From Tomocerus qinae (taxonomy: Eukaryota > Arthropoda > Collembola > Entomobryomorpha > Tomoceridae), in contig CM034546.1 of the NCBI GenBank assembly GCA_020055645.1, forward strand, positions 118,594,375-118,658,374: DNA of 64,000 nt, read 5' to 3'. A model generated the notes under the pieces. That model did not search any database and was not told the DNA's origin. It saw nothing but the letters and a program-made list of their open reading frames with translations. Positions 23,876 through 39,300 of the stretch are shown piece after piece (within the stretch, counting starts at the first letter, position 1; each line of letters begins with the position of its first letter). A program made the position numbers and the translations under genes.

Positions 23876-26800
23876 GTCAGTAGTCGACATCACGGTTTAG
23901 TTTCGTGATTGTACAATCTTTATTTAAATGACATGGCACTTTGAAAAGGTCATTTATGAGTTATGAGTAATTTCTACGAATTGTATTTGTTAACGAATAA
24001 CGTTAATTCTTGTTCAAACAATGTATATTAAAATATATAAGATATGTAACAAAGTTTTAAATAGCAGATAATCTTGTTTTGTCTATGCCATTACTATTTA
24101 TGTGCATGAAACAAGTATAATGATACAGAATATGCAACAGTAGCATTTATTGTTAAGTCTTGGTTAATCCTGAGGGAAATACTGGAGTTGTGCAGTCAAC
24201 ATGTATGCATCTCAAAGTTTATACACCCACCTATATATATGTATTTGAAACACTCATTTGCATCCGGCTCCTGGCAGTTAACCGAGGAAAATTTAATCAC
24301 GTACGAATGCTTCGTTTGTACGGGAGAACATGGGTTCACGAATGGGATAAGCAATCAAACATGCGAAACTATCTGACGGAAGTTGTGCCTCTATAACTAA
24401 CCAATTCGTTTGCAGAAGAAATTTTGGGGTTTGTATCTTAAATTATATTTGACTGTTTGACTCTACGGCCTCGGCTGAATGATGTAAATTTGTATTTGGA
24501 CAGGAAGTAAAAGAACGATGGTAAATGGCTGAGACAGAATTCGGGCTGTTGTGCAGTTTCCACAGTAAGGTCAGGAGAAGGAGTATTAAATCACATTTTG
24601 CTATTTTGCATATTGCTTTTGACTATGACAGATATTCATAGTTAAACTGCTACTGCTGCAACCACAACCACTTTCCTATACTATATGGCTTTATGTGTGA
24701 CGTATAAAATTAGATTGCATCTCCTAAAGCTACGTTTGACTTGGTTATGTTCCTGACATGTAATTTGAGTTTTCAATTTACATCAGCCGACATAGCCAGT
24801 TGTACCTAACCAGCTACAATAAATATATGACAACAACGTCAGAAATAGGACGGCTATAATTTGACAAACTATATACATAAAATATTATATTCATAATTTG
24901 AAATATTCTAAACTTAACCGAAGGAACAATCAAACAAGGTTGTTAGTTATCAACATTTGCGTAAGTAGTTGTAGTAGCATTAAAACACCAAGTTGGATAC
25001 TGCATGGAATGTTAATCTCTCCTTATGCACCTGTACCCATTTTAACTTAATGGGTTTCGGATTTTTCAGCTTAATTAATCTTTAAGCTAAATCATTTAGC
25101 GTGCAATGAGACATTCATGTTCCCCTTTGAACTTACACGATTACCATACGGGTCATAAAATCAAAATTGGTAAAATGAAATCTGCATATGCGTAAATTAC
25201 ACATTTAAAGGCAGTTAATGCAACATGCAATTGGCCATTATTCTAAGTACCTAAACATGAAACTATAGCTCATTTAATAAGTCCTTCGGGTTATAAAGCA
25301 ATTTCTTTAAGTGTTAACTTTGAATTATGGCACTTTACAATTCTAGTATAAGTACTGTAATATTCCATTACAATTTCAAAAGAAAATTGTACTACAGTCC
25401 ACTCAACAGTGTTGCGATCTATTAGACCGTTCCCTTTCCGCTCTGTATGATATGCATACTTTGTAATTAGAATTCTATTTGAATTTTGAGTGCACTTTCT
25501 CACTAACTGTCAAATCAGGACTAATGATGGACTGAGTGTGCAAGTAATAAATAATGTTCAAATCCCTCTCTTAAATATTGTGAATGGGCAGAGAAGAAAT
25601 ATTTGGAAAAGTTCGCTTCAGTCAGATCATAGGACATTGCCTCAAATGACTAAAGATGTAATCGCATTTGCTTTGCAATCGCAACACCCCTATGCATATA
25701 ATTTAATCTTACTCAATACTATGTGTTTCTGTTATTATAAATCATTTATAATACATAGGTATATGTTATAGTGTCTGCCTCCCCGACTGGTCGAACCACA
25801 ACCAAAGACCAAAGCATAAATAACTCTGGATCAAAGACAAGTAAGAAACTTAATCAATATCATTAACTTCTCTAAGTAACTCCCTCCTGCATTGTACGAC
25901 GACCTTAATTTCATTAGCCGCAATAAATCCCCCCCCGCATGTAATAAAACGGGACTTTCTTTAGGACTTGTATAAGTAACAATATACACTCACTGTATGC
26001 ACAACGAACATAAATACATTCATTAATTTCTACTGTGCCGGCGAATTGTACTTTGCCATTGATCTTTGGCGATTTCGATTAACGGATGCAATCCATATAT
26101 CAATGCCTAAATACTGAAAGTACCACAGGTTATATTTCATTCATTCATTATATTTTTAGGGCAAGTAGCCCCAATTATATAGTTCAGACATATTCGGGTA
26201 ACTATCGCAGCTAATAATACTAAATGTTATAATTGATATAATACTAGCAATTAGATTAAGGCTAATAACATATCTTTAACTGTCCATTAGTATCCGAAAA
26301 TAGTCCGTATGGTCGATATTTCAAATTCGCCATTTTCACTACAGAAAGGATTCTATAAATACAACACGTAAAACACACAAAGCAAAATGCATCTTAGCCA
26401 CAAGAAGTAATATAAATTAGTATGTGGAGGCTGTCTACATGCATTTCGAGGCTTGGAATTCGCCTGCACCTATAACAAGCAAAAATGTATTTTCGCAACG
26501 TGTTCTCCAGAGGGAAAAAACTCTCGCTTGACATGACGTTGATAAATTGATAGATCTATAGTACCTGATATATCCCTGCATGCCTTGTATGGCATTGTGT
26601 TCAGCACTGTTCTTATATTATTGCCACGTATTCATACCTATGCACAATCTAAAGAGAAAATGAAACAAAAGAAAGCCACGATCAATGCTACCCATTTCTA
26701 CTACTTATGGTTATTGCGTCTTCAATCCTCTTATTTCTAGTAGCCTGTGCAAAATCTGGAGCTTATAAGATTAGTTTGACCTCGACTACGTTTAGAAGGT

Positions 26801-29800
26801 TAGCCTAACACTCATTGGAGATTAGATTTCTTACAGAGCGTCACTTAATAAGTTCTTTTATTGCTTGAGTCCTGTCTATATGTGCACATTTTCGGCTAAG
26901 AAATGATTTCACGAATGTTTGAACACTAATTGCACCGCACCTCAATAGGTACTTCGTTTATAATTCGATCTGGTTATATGATTTTTATCCAATTTTAATT
27001 GTGTGTAATGGTTTTTCTTATATACATACTGTTCAATACCACAAGAAACTGGTTTCCAGTTTAGAATTCGTCTAGTCTGTAAGAACTAGGATCATAACAA
27101 TAAAAGTTACGAGTCGACTATTAGGGTTGATTCAAGTGGTATTCCAAATACAGTATCACAATTGCAATCTTTGTGGATAACGAAGAGTTAATATCAAAAG
27201 AAATAGTTTTCAATTCAAGACAATTTTATAATTACAAGCGCAGATAGCATCTAATAAAAATTGTTGCAACAACGGTGTACATTATTTTTGAAGGGATGTT
27301 TGAAATGTTCAAACAATTTATTAGATACACTATACATACACCTTATTATCTGGAAACTTGCGTGAACTAGTGAAACAAGAAAGTTCAGGTTCGCAAGCAA
27401 AGTTTGTTGCAATTGTTTTGGTGAAAGGGATCAGATTTCAGATGTTGGGAAAGGAATAATTGCTTATCGCTTTCTCACGGTTTCTACCTACTGGACAGAA
27501 AATTATTTACCGTTCTGCCGGATTTGTTTGAGAAGTTGCGTTCTGCAAAATAAACTTGGGATGATTATGTTCATGAGTCATAGAAAATGAAATACTGTTT
27601 GACAGTAATGATGCATAGACTATGATCCTAGGCATGAACTTTACCATGATGCACAACCATAAACAAAATTGATGTCATTGCATAAAACATAAATAGTGCG
27701 CATCTTTGGAAATGATGGTTAGTTTTATTTGCAATTTTATGCACTCGTGGAATAAACATTGGATCAAATAGAAGTAAACAAACATATGCATATCGATTTT
27801 TATCAGCAAGTTGACAGATTAGAAAAATCCCAATTTTAAGCTTAACATGGATCTCCGTGATATTCACGTGCCTTGCGGTAGGCCACCCAACAACATAAAA
27901 GTTCCTGGGTTGCATTTACAATGTTGATTATCTAAATACCTGCATGCTAAAAAAGTGTGCATGTGAACACGAAAAATAAACATGATGAAGAGAAAGAGAT
28001 TATTATTATTGGCTCTAGTGTAATAACAATGTTCATTGTTATTGTAATGCATGTTTGTGAATACCAATAGACAGGCAAAGATGACTAGACAATATTCATG
28101 GATGCAAAAGTATTTATTGGCTTGTTGTAATGTGCAAGCTCTAATGTTTTTTGTTATAGCATCACCGACACCGCTATTCCCTCGTTTGCATTTAGATTAG
28201 TTGTGTTAAAAATAGAAGGATCATATGAGAAAGAATACATGTAACTGCAATTCTACGCAGTAATAAAGCATTGAATAATAGAATGGATCACTTACTCCTT
28301 TCTATTACTTCTTCGAATATACAATTAAGATTTCTTGCACTGTGATTCCTAATTTTGTTGCAAAATCACGTTAGTATTTACGGGGTGATAGAAAATTGAT
28401 CCTGTTTTATCCAGTAAAGACAAGGCACATTTTTTAAGTTTGTTCGTTGCTGATGATGTAAATATACATCTAATTGGACTCATTTAAAAAGCAATTCTAA
28501 AGGTATGAATAATTTTTCAATTCTTAATCATTTTGTTTCGCAATCCCGGATTATCGATATTGAACTACATGTGGATTTATATTATTTATCCAGGAGTGTG
28601 AATAGATATCTTGCAATATTATCTAACGTAAACTTTTCTGCGTGAAACCTTTCTTATGCTAATTCAACATAATAATTTATAACTCGGAGAACAAAAGCTA
28701 AAATCTATTTAGATATCAAGGTAATTGTTATCAGTGTTGATAGATAAATTAATGTATAAGAACGATTCTTTTGTATTGGAGTATTCATTTAAGTACCAAA
28801 AAATGAGGATATAGCAAACAACACTCATTGGATAACCATTAAGTAGGGACCAGTTACGGGAAATAACCATAATTTCTTTATGTTTATATAACAACTAAAG
28901 GCCTGTTGTTCAACTGGATAGGATTTTAGTTGTGTCTTACACCAGATAATACGATGTTATATAATTTTCCAGCTCAGAGCATAAATTACGTTCAAGTTGA
29001 TCAGCTTATTGTGTATGGCATCTTGAACCAGTTATGCAAACGAATTTTTTGGCTATGACATTAAGATCATTAAAAGGGCTTCCTTCACGTAACAAATAAT
29101 ACGACCACACTTGATACATGCATACATTTAGTTACTTAAACATGCACATTTTGCAATAAGCAGGTATATAGATAGTGGTTCACCCCGATTTACCCTTTTT
29201 ATGTAAAACTGAATAGAACGTTATTGTTACATATATGAAGGAATCCTACCTTTTGGGTCCCAAAGCGAGCAGCTTGCATACAGGTAGTAATTATCATACA
29301 TTTTATGTAAATTATGCTGAAGTTGAAAGTGTTGTGGTCAAAATTCCTTTGGATAAGATGCACATGCAGTTAGATGTAACACGCAAACCAAGTTTTGCAT
29401 CTAGAATTTGTCATTAACATAGTAAATACATATTATTCTTTTATTTCCTGCTTAATTATCTAGGATAATATGTCATTCTACTTATAGCACTTGCATTGTC
29501 AGTCTAAGTAGCGCGTTAATCTCATTCTCCTGACTCTGAGTGAACACATTCAGTCAGGAATCGATTTAACAAGCTAGTCGAAAGTAATTGTGCTGGACAG
29601 ACAGAAAAAAGTGTCTGTTCCCTGTCATTTTTATTATAATCATAGCATACTGAATAGTTAACCACACTTCTTAGACAATCTAATCAAACAATTCTTTCAA
29701 CATCCTTTAACATTTGTCTACATAAAGGTGTAACTCAAGACGCATTTGTGAATATCAAGTTTCGTGCACGCATATTGAACACATTGGACCAACCACAGAA

Positions 29801-30793
29801 TGAAAGAGTAACTTAATATTTATTCCTATTTCACGCAGGGACAGAAACGAATAACTGTTGAATAGTAATTGTCTTCTGCTTATCTTGACCTTTCTGTGTC
29901 TTTGAATCTTCCTATTCATACGCAGTCTATAACATTTCACACGAACAAAAATCATTAACTATATCTGATCTGAGCATAAGAACAGAAGTTAGTATATAGC
30001 GCAGATGTCATAATCATAAGTAGTAGTAGATACTACAATGCGATATAACAATTACTTCCTTACAAGTCGAGAACACTCAGTATTCACCGGCCGGTCACCG
30101 GACAAAGTATAATTTATTTCTAAACGATCGAAAAGCGTATTTTCCTCCAAAATTTCCAATTAATTTATTTCCAAACTATCCAGTTTCAGTTACATTCCCA
30201 AAATGAGACCTTTGTACAATGTACATTCACATAGTTCTCTCCTTTTAGGTTACTGTGGTTGAAACCTGTTAGCTTTATTGAATACCGACACAGCAGGTCC
30301 TAGGCTAATTAATAGGTGTCTGCCAGTATAGGTTAGCCTGTAACAGTTATATACATATTACTAACAATGCAGAAATTTATTATTCGCCTTGTGATGTTTT
30401 GGATGTTTATCCATTTGGAACTACGATCTTGTAATGTAATACTGCAGACATTTATTCAGCCTTTTATAACTCCAGACAAGGTCCAGGACTCCATCCCCAG
30501 CCAGCCCAACTAAATTGCATCATATACCTATATGGTCGTATAGTTACATAAAGTATAATATTCTCATCGCGCGTACCGCGTGTGTAACATAAAAACAAGA
30601 TTTTTCATACTTCATTCTTCAGTCTAAAGTTATTAGTTGTCTACCAATGTACAAGATAATATTATGCAAGCCGCGTATTTGTTCCTTCCTTCTGGTATTG
30701 TGTGTGTGTAATTAATTTGTCTATATTGATTTGTAATTTATGCCGATTATGCCATTATAGTGCTATCCGTCCTACTTTGATTACGATTGAATA
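23876..30793. other. 7-kb stretch without a recognised gene
   Basis: AT-rich, with short open frames only. Nothing in frames on either strand matched a family I know, and no tRNA-like B box or long repeat stood out. A poly-C run lies at about 25930. It could hold 5' non-coding exons or enhancers of the monooxygenase gene that follows. Confidence 0.4.
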
Positions 30794-33700
30794 ATGGAGT
30801 ATTTTCATAACTGCACGACAAGATCAATAATAAAGGATTTGGGGAAATTTCTTTACATTGTACCGCCCGAGGAACATACTTTTGAAGACGTCCACCAAGT
30901 TCCACATTACTTCACAGAGGTATGACCTAATTTTTATGCAATTAATAAACTTGGCAATAAAGTAGGTTAACCTAAAATGAGGAAGTCCATTAATTATTTC
31001 TTGTGCGTGTGTACAGATATTTCCTCTTTTCTTGGGGCTGATTTGCGCTGAATATGTAGCACTTGCAATGAAGGGAGAATCTCCTCGCTTGGCTGAAAGT
31101 ATTAACTCGATATCTCATGGAATTATATCGGAAACTGTTAAGTATGTAAGGTTCCAGATTTTGGTTATTCTATTGCAATTATAGACACAGACAAAAACTG
31201 GTAAAGGCATCTAATAATAATATTGATGAATCTTTTTATTGAACCAAAGAATATTGTTGATGGGAGTCGAAGTATACCTATATCTATCAATTCATACAAA
31301 ATACCGTCTTTTTGATTTACCATGGGACAATCCAATAACTTGGTATGTTGCACTTCTGGCTGTGGATATGGCTTACTACTGGGCTCACCGGGCATCACAT
31401 GGTAAATGAAAATTAATTCGTTAATTCATGTTGTCCTCCCGTGTTTATAAACAACCTAATTGCATTTTATAGAGCATAACTCTTGGGCGAAAAATCTGTG
31501 CTTGCGCAAAAGTGGGATTGGTCTTGAGAGAGTTAGGAAAACATTGAGATTCTGTACATCAAAGGATTTTGTTAGTCATGAGAGAGGCGAGTTTACATAG
31601 AACAAACTACCCACCCACAGATTTTTGGTCTATTGAGGCTATAAACAGTAAAGGAATTCTGTCAGTATTCAAATCACACTATACAATCTACATAAAAGCT
31701 CCGTTTTATGATTCCGCAACTTTCTTTTCAAGAAAGTTCAAAGGTAACGTAAGAAAGTGGGAAGAAAAGTAAAGCTTTTTAAATACTTAGGAGGAGGAAG
31801 GAAAGACAAAGACAACTCGCCTCGAACAATAGTGGATTTTGATGGTAGCACGTCAAAGTTTCTTTGTTTAGTCTACTTGTCTAAGTGTCTAGCCGTTTAT
31901 TGACTAAGGGCTGGCAATTTGCAACATCCTGCTCATCCATATTTTCCATTTTACTCTAACACCTCGTTCATGAATACAAATAGTTGGCATTTACTGGGCA
32001 GAAAGCAAAAATACTCTATCACTCTTATTTTGTCTCTTTTCAGAAGTGAATTTTCTGTGGGCACAACATTCAGTACACCACAGCTCGGAGGACTTCAACA
32101 TGGCTGTAGCTGTGAGGCATCCTGTGTCTCACAATTGGATTAACTCGGTATGTTTTCTCACTCTCTCTTAGACTACTAACATAAAGCACTCTTCCTTTCC
32201 TATGTCCCTACACGCACATTACTTATTCTGGAGAAGACTGCACCACAATAAATCATATCTGGAATTTACTCCCACACGACAGACCCTGAGTTGGTCCATT
32301 GCCATTTTGCCAACCGGTCCCACAACTTCCTTTATCCATGCTTCTTCAAGATCTGATGTATTTGTAAGAGTTAGTTCCTAAGGCTGAGTAAGTACGCTTT
32401 ATGTATTTCCCAATCCAGGTAGTTCACCCACAATCAGTCACTCTGAAAGCTTGCTTGGAATTTAGAATGAGGCAGAGTTAGCAAAGAACTCAGAAAAACA
32501 AAGGTTGGGTCCTAATTTATATTTATAGGTAGATGTGCGTGCTAGACAACAAACTTAATGAGATCTCTTTTTTGTAGTACTGAAAAGGAAGATTTTTATC
32601 TTCCTCCTTCTGTTTTTGTCTTCTAAAAAATTGCCTTTTCGTTGCGTCGCTCGACTACAAGATCACCGACACTTTGTTTACGTAATAAACAGACAGTTCG
32701 TTTGTGATCTCAATTTAAACTAGACAGATTGAAAAAGATATTTACTAATTGACCTATAGACCATATTACTTGAAGGCATTCTTTGAGAATGGATGCTTAT
32801 CTCTGAATCCTGAACTGAATCCTTGCCACGTTAAATTGTACGTACTTGTTAAGACAAAAGATCATCCCAGTTTACTTACTTTCGCTTATTGAAATACGTA
32901 ACACAAAGTTTAAAGTTCAATACACAAGTTAAGTACCTACACCTGTAGCGATAAATAAGTAGGCCATGTAAACTTGTGTCTCCAGTAAAATAAATCTTAG
33001 CCTTCAGAAGTACACAAAAGGATAAATACTAATACCATATCCGAAGTGAAAACCTTCTAGATAGAGTAGAGAGTGTCAAGGAATGAAAGAATAAAAGTAA
33101 ATATATGATAGGTACTTGAATATGCACAGCACGTTGAATGGCTGCCGTATATTTACATAAAATGAAATAGTAGTCATACTCCACTGGGAGATTAAACAAG
33201 ACAAACATGACATTACGATAAGGACATAGTACATCTTTTTGTTTTTTAGGTCAGGTGGGTCAGGTAATGCAAAGCTGTCTTCCTAAATTAAATATATTCC
33301 TTACTCCTTTGTGTATCCATTCATTCCTCTTGTCAGTGTCTTGTCAGTCAGTAGGTGATCTTTAAATACGCACTTGAATTTGCAAGTGTCATATTACATA
33401 AGCCTCTTATTATGCTAATCTCTACTGAGTATTATAAATGATGTAATCATTCAAGGTTAATAGCAAGCATAAAGACATCTTACCAAAAAACATTTTAATT
33501 ACAATTACGAATTAATAACTATGCCTGTAATTATTTTTTAGTACTCATTACGACCATTTTCCAATGCATTTTTATCTTTCAGTTTTTCTACTTGCCTCTG
33601 GCTTTAATAATTCCTCCGGCTCACTGTTTGGCTCATCAGCAACTAAACCTGCTTTACCAAGGATGGATTCATACATCTCTAGTGGGTCACCTAGGACCTT

Positions 33701-34987
33701 TGGAATATATTTTCAACACTCCGTCTCACCATAAAATACATCACGGTATGATTTACATATTAACGCTTTTCTCCTTCTTTCTAATGATTCTATTGTAGCG
33801 TCATATGTATTTTCAAAAAATTGAAAGTCTCCCATTTATCTAGGCTGCAATTTGTACGTGTTGGATAAAAATTATGGCGGATTGTTGATCATTTGGGACA
33901 GAATTTTCGGAACCTTCCAGGGATTGAAAGAGGACGAGGAACTTGTTTTTGGCGCCGTTTTCCAGCATCAATCTTTCAATCCGATTTGGCAAACGGTATG
34001 TTTTAAAACTTTATGCATGGTAAACTTACTAAGTTATTTACGTGTTTATCATAATCCCCCGATAATACCTATTGATGGCTTATGTATACTTACTACTATT
34101 CATTCATGCTTGCTTTATTACTTTGTGTATGGACATCTCGCATTCACTATCAAGTACTAATTGGTAATTGTCATTTCTGATTGTAGTTTTATAAATGGCC
34201 TGCCATTCTTAAATGGTCAAGGTCACAAGCAACTTGGGCGGACAGTTTACGTGCATTATGTTACGGTCCAAGTTGGCTGCCTGGGGCTCCGAGACTAGGA
34301 CGTGACTGTGATAAAGTAGACGTGAGTTTAGTATTTACTAGTGCATATCTCTATTTGATATAGTTAACTTGTTACATAACACAATAATATTTGGATTTTA
34401 CAACAGATTAAGCCAAGACCGAAATTTGACGTTCCACTTGCGAAATGGTTGCAAGCTTATATCATAATACATTTTTTCGCTGTCTGCCTCGTCTTCCAGG
34501 AATTTGCTTTAAAGAAAGGGGTAAGCTTAAACGAGGATATGATTTTTGATCTCCATTAGAACAATATGTGTTCCTAATGGAGTTATTAGTATTTCATACA
34601 AGGAACAAAATTTAATTAATACGACTGTCTACGACTTCCTCTAACGTGGTGCTCATTAACTGATAATATTATTCTTTTAATTTGTAACAGAACTTTGATG
34701 AAATTACTGTGGCCGTAACCGTTGCCTATCTTCTCATAACTTTGACCTCAATAGGGTTCTTATCTGAAGGAAACCCTTGGGGCTCATATTTTGAGTTCAT
34801 GAGATGTGCTGGTTTTCTGTATTTCTTTTCAGGGGAAAACTACTTGTTACAAGGAGCTTTGCAATTTTACTTTCTTCCGTCTATGATAATTTGGGGATAT
34901 GTTGTCTCACAACAATTTCTATCTTGGCGAAGCTTTGAAATAAAGCAATCTCAATGTCGGTCGGAGTCTGAAACGCCAAATGAATAA
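30794..34987 (+). CDS. AGMO: alkylglycerol monooxygenase (fatty acid hydroxylase superfamily)
   Basis: Tetrahydrobiopterin-dependent, di-iron membrane enzyme of the endoplasmic reticulum that cleaves the O-alkyl bond of ether lipids (TMEM195 family). Nine exons: 30794-30919, 31017-31141, 31250-31401, 32044-32147, 33583-33745, 33844-33995, 34187-34321, 34407-34520 and 34691-34987. All phases agree and give 455 residues, close to the roughly 445 of vertebrate AGMO. The histidine ligand set is complete: HRASHE (130-135), HSVHHSSE (143-150) and HHKIHHG (218-224). Family words such as [44 protein letters not shown] and FNPIWQT are present. Several hydrophobic segments occur, including [18 protein letters not shown] near residue 43 and three or four in the last 120 residues. 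Donors and acceptors are consensus. The gene looks intact and single; no oddity. Confidence 0.96.
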
Positions 34988-36392
34988 GTGATTGTTACAG
35001 CTGCTCCAAGTCCAGCATTTTGTGTTCACCAACATTTACTGCCTGCAGCAAAAAGTTAAATAAAGACAAGCTGTGTACACAACGACTATGCAATGAAAGC
35101 AACTTAGTTATCTGCCATTTTAGTTACAAAGTGTTCATATCTACTCTGGGGTACTTTTTATCTAATAGTAATTTTTAGAAAACTTATAGTATAAGAAGGA
35201 ACATTTTGGTAGCAACAATAAAAACAAATTTTGATATTTCTGCTCTGAATTTCATTTATAAGTGACAATCATGCATTGAAGTGCATTAAGGTCATCGTTC
35301 ACACTTTTTCCTAACCATTGGAATTATTTTTCACGTTCACACATAAAAGAATAAGGAACCAATAAAAAAGAATTTATGACAAATTGACATAAAACTAAAT
35401 TATGTCAAAACTACAGCTACTTAATATTACTAATGTACTTAGGTTAAAATAAAACATTGAAAAATGTATATTTTTGTCCATTTAAAATCAGAGAAGCTAA
35501 TTAATTGTTCACTGACTGTAGGTCGTGTAGCTTAACATTATTTCTTTTAATTACTAATTACTCTAAATACTGGTGGATGCATTACTATAAAAAATTAGGT
35601 ACATGTTTGAGCTTTTCTAAAAATCGCGTTTATTGTATTCGTACCGATTGACTGGACTACTCAGAATTTCAGTATTGAATGATGTTATTTTACAATTAGG
35701 TACTAAATATTACTACCAACAAAACTTTCTCTTCACAATAAATAAGAATATCCTTGTGTAAATGTAGCACGTACATTCTTTGATAAATAAGAGTACAATA
35801 CAATATTACAATGATTATGAATAAGAGATGTATCATTCTTTTGGTATGTTTGAGATGATTGCTGTTAAGGTAAATAAATATTATATGATTGTAACGTAAC
35901 ACATTAACAGTAACATCGTGTCTTAGTTTCAAAAAAAGTTTTGGTGATGTTTACTGAATAATAAAGTAACAAATTTCATTTTTAAATAATATAATATATT
36001 GCTACATTAAATTAGACTTACTATAAATTACGAACCTTTCTATTTTTCGATATGTCTTATCACTTAATGGAATGTTTCTATGCATGATATAGTTTATATA
36101 ATATGTCTGTACGTACGTTGGATATAGTTTAGTTCATGATTTGGACTTACAGATTCTAAAGATTCTGTAAGTTGTGGGTAATCCTACGATTGTTTCATTC
36201 TACTTTTTTTCCAGTGAATTGGGCTGATATTTGTCCGCTAATGAGATTAGAAACAGTTTATACTATCACCTGTACCAAATAACATTACGGTTTAACAAAT
36301 ACGACCAATCCTAATCAGTTTACATTTTATGTATAGTAGTCTTGCACCAATAAACGATGGGCACAACTCAAAGTGTTATAATTTATTATAAA
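34988..36392. other. convergent 3' region between AGMO and the GalNAc-transferase
   Basis: AT-rich, no exon recognised; presumed 3' UTRs of the two converging genes. On the minus strand an AATAAA (36387-36382) lies a few bases after the GalNAc-transferase stop. Confidence 0.5.
35059..35064 (+). terminator. AGMO: poly(A) signal of the AGMO gene
   Basis: AATAAA 72 bp after the AGMO stop codon. A second A-rich AATAAA occurs near 35216. Confidence 0.5.
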
Positions 36393-39300
36393 CTATTCGT
36401 CATCGGAATGTTGAGCCTGCCACTTGAACTTGGAGTCCATGAGCCATTTTTGTCCATCTGAGCCGTCACATTTTGACAAAGTAGGGGTTGTTAAATCACT
36501 CTGGGCTTGTTTCGCCAGGCACTTTCCACTTGCAATATGTTTTATTGATTTATCGGGGCTGTAATGCCAGGCTTGATTTCCACCGAGACCGTGACATCGG
36601 ACTAATTTTACTGTAGCACTACTGGAAGACGTTGCATCTAAGCAGTTGTCATCTGACATTATTTGCTGTCGTTTCGTATACGCAAATACCTATAAAGAAC
36701 AAAATTCATTTAATTATCATCGAATCTTAGTAGCCAGCAGATTACTGCAAAAGTAGTATAAAAGGATATTCGCAAGTTTATTATTCGTTGAAATAAGGGA
36801 GCATCTCACCTGATTTCCACCTAATCCATGACAATATCCCATGCCAAGAACTTCTCCACTTTTGCGTCCCATTGTATCCAAACAATATTGAGCCTCCTCA
36901 TTGCGAATTTCGCCGAGATAGTAGTAGTCAAGAGGCATTGGAGATTCCGGATAGATATTCTCCAAATACCACTTAAATCCTTTACACTTTAAGTCTTTAC
37001 GTAGTTTCACACGAGCTGAAACATCTCCTATGTCTACAGTTCTAGCACCTACAGGTTTTACAAAACATTTATATTAATTGAGAGTACTTATGTGAGGACA
37101 AAAAGCTACTGTCACCATTTTCTGTACAAAACAAACATAACGTAAACATTCCACAGTAAATAGTGAGCCAAAGTCAGTCAGTCAAACGTGCAAAAAAGGG
37201 ACTAAAAATAAGAACACATGCAGTGAAATAATTAGAAATATTAATATTATAATGTATGACGAAACTTAATTTATAGCTATCATAAAAACGAAAGTGGCAA
37301 TGGCAATGGTGCTACGGCTAGTGCTGCTGGTGCTAATAAATAAGGTGAATAAATGTGAATGTGACTTCTAAACTACGGAGTGGGGAAATTAATATAAAAC
37401 TGTTTCATGCAGCTTGACGGTGATGATGCAGATTAGCCTAAACTACTAAATTAATTGTGCATTTGCAAAAGCTATGCTGAACAATGGTTTTAGAAATAAT
37501 AAAAATTAAGTCTACAAAAAAGACAGTTAAAAAAAATGCGAAGTGCTCTTCGTAAAAAACAATTGTGAAAATAACTTTGTGAGTGTATTATATCATGGTG
37601 AGTGAATGATGGGTGAGTGTAACGGTCAATGGTATGAAGGACCTGGAAACATGGCGTAGTAGAAAGATCGCCATTCATCGAGCCAAACAGAAGCTAATCT
37701 GCCATTGTTCTTGTCTACAATTCGGGAAGTTCCACCTGGAAAGCTATAGGGAGTGGTCTTTCTAAAGACGTGACCCACTCTTGAACAAGGAAGAATTTTC
37801 AGGTTTCCCTTACACATCCACACCTGTGTCATGTCAAATTCCAAAATACCATCTCGTAGAGATATTGATTGAGACCAAGTTATTAATAAGCAATGAAATC
37901 CACATAGATTATTTTTAGTTACTAATGTAAGCACGCCATTAGTACTGAATATTGACAATGACTGAAGAATTGATACATACTGAGGGACAGAAAATCACAG
38001 AGAGACCTGATTAAGTATACCTATAATAGTTAATTAATACATAGCACTAAATGACTGCGACGCGAATGCAACATTTCACTGTGCACCTCCAATACATTAC
38101 AAATACTTCTACGAACAAACACGAAGCGCCTAGATAGAATTACACAGGCTAACTATGACTACACTACGACAGATGATTCGGTTTTCGAATAGTTAAAACT
38201 GTAAAATTCTACTGTATATGTAGATTTAAGTGTCATGTCATAGCATTGGTCAATACAGTACAACATTCCCGACTACATAGTAGTTAGTAGTACAGGTCTT
38301 TGACATTATCTTTGTTAAAATGTCACCTATTGTCCGAATTTGATAATAGTATGTTCGGTTGGATATCTATATGTAGTGTATTTGGTCTAATAAAAAAGCA
38401 GTATTAGAGTTAGGACAATTATTATGAAGGCATGTAAATATTTTGTTCTGTTAGTTGAGCAATAGACAGTCGTTTAAACGTCAGTTTCGTAACCAGCATT
38501 AGTATTTTTTAGTAGTTTTGGGTTAGTCCATTTAACATAAAATAAATGTGAAATTAACCTGGACTCATTTCAAAATAAAAGTGTTTCCAATCATCGAGCC
38601 AAACATTAGCAACTCTGGCAGTGTTGTGTAGAATAATTTTGCTAACTCCACCGGGAAACGTGTAAGGACTTTTATCCCTGAAAACGTGCCCCACGTGGCT
38701 ACATGTGGCAATCAAAAGTCGACCCATGCATTGCCACACCTTTTCACAATAATTAATACTTTCAGTTCTTAAAGTTGATTAAATCACACATAAAATTACA
38801 ATATATTATACTGACTCGAATCACTTAATAACTTTGAGCTGAATTGTTCAATTGACGCTTATGATCATTAAACTACTTACAATAAATATATACGAAGAGT
38901 TTTAAATGTTTAGGAACTAATGCCTCAAAAATTAAAGGTCATGACGGATAATAAATCAAAATCAAAAACTACAGAACGTTAATGGAAAATTGGAATACGT
39001 ACTATTGAGCATCACCTTCAGTTTCAGAGAATTAGAAGCATAATTTTAGAGGACGTAATAAACTAAGCGGTTTCGGTAAGGCTGGATAATAAACTTACCC
39101 TGAAGGACATTTCCAGATTTTCTCCACCCCAAATGTCCATTCCAGTGTCATATGATCCTATTTTGTAAAAGTAATCTCTATCTATAGAAAACAATCCTCC
39201 AGCCATTGTTGGAGTCATCAGAGGTAGAGTCCGGTCGCCATTTCTTCTTTCCATTTCTCTTTGCGGCACTCGATACCTTTCCAGAAAGACGAAATCACAT

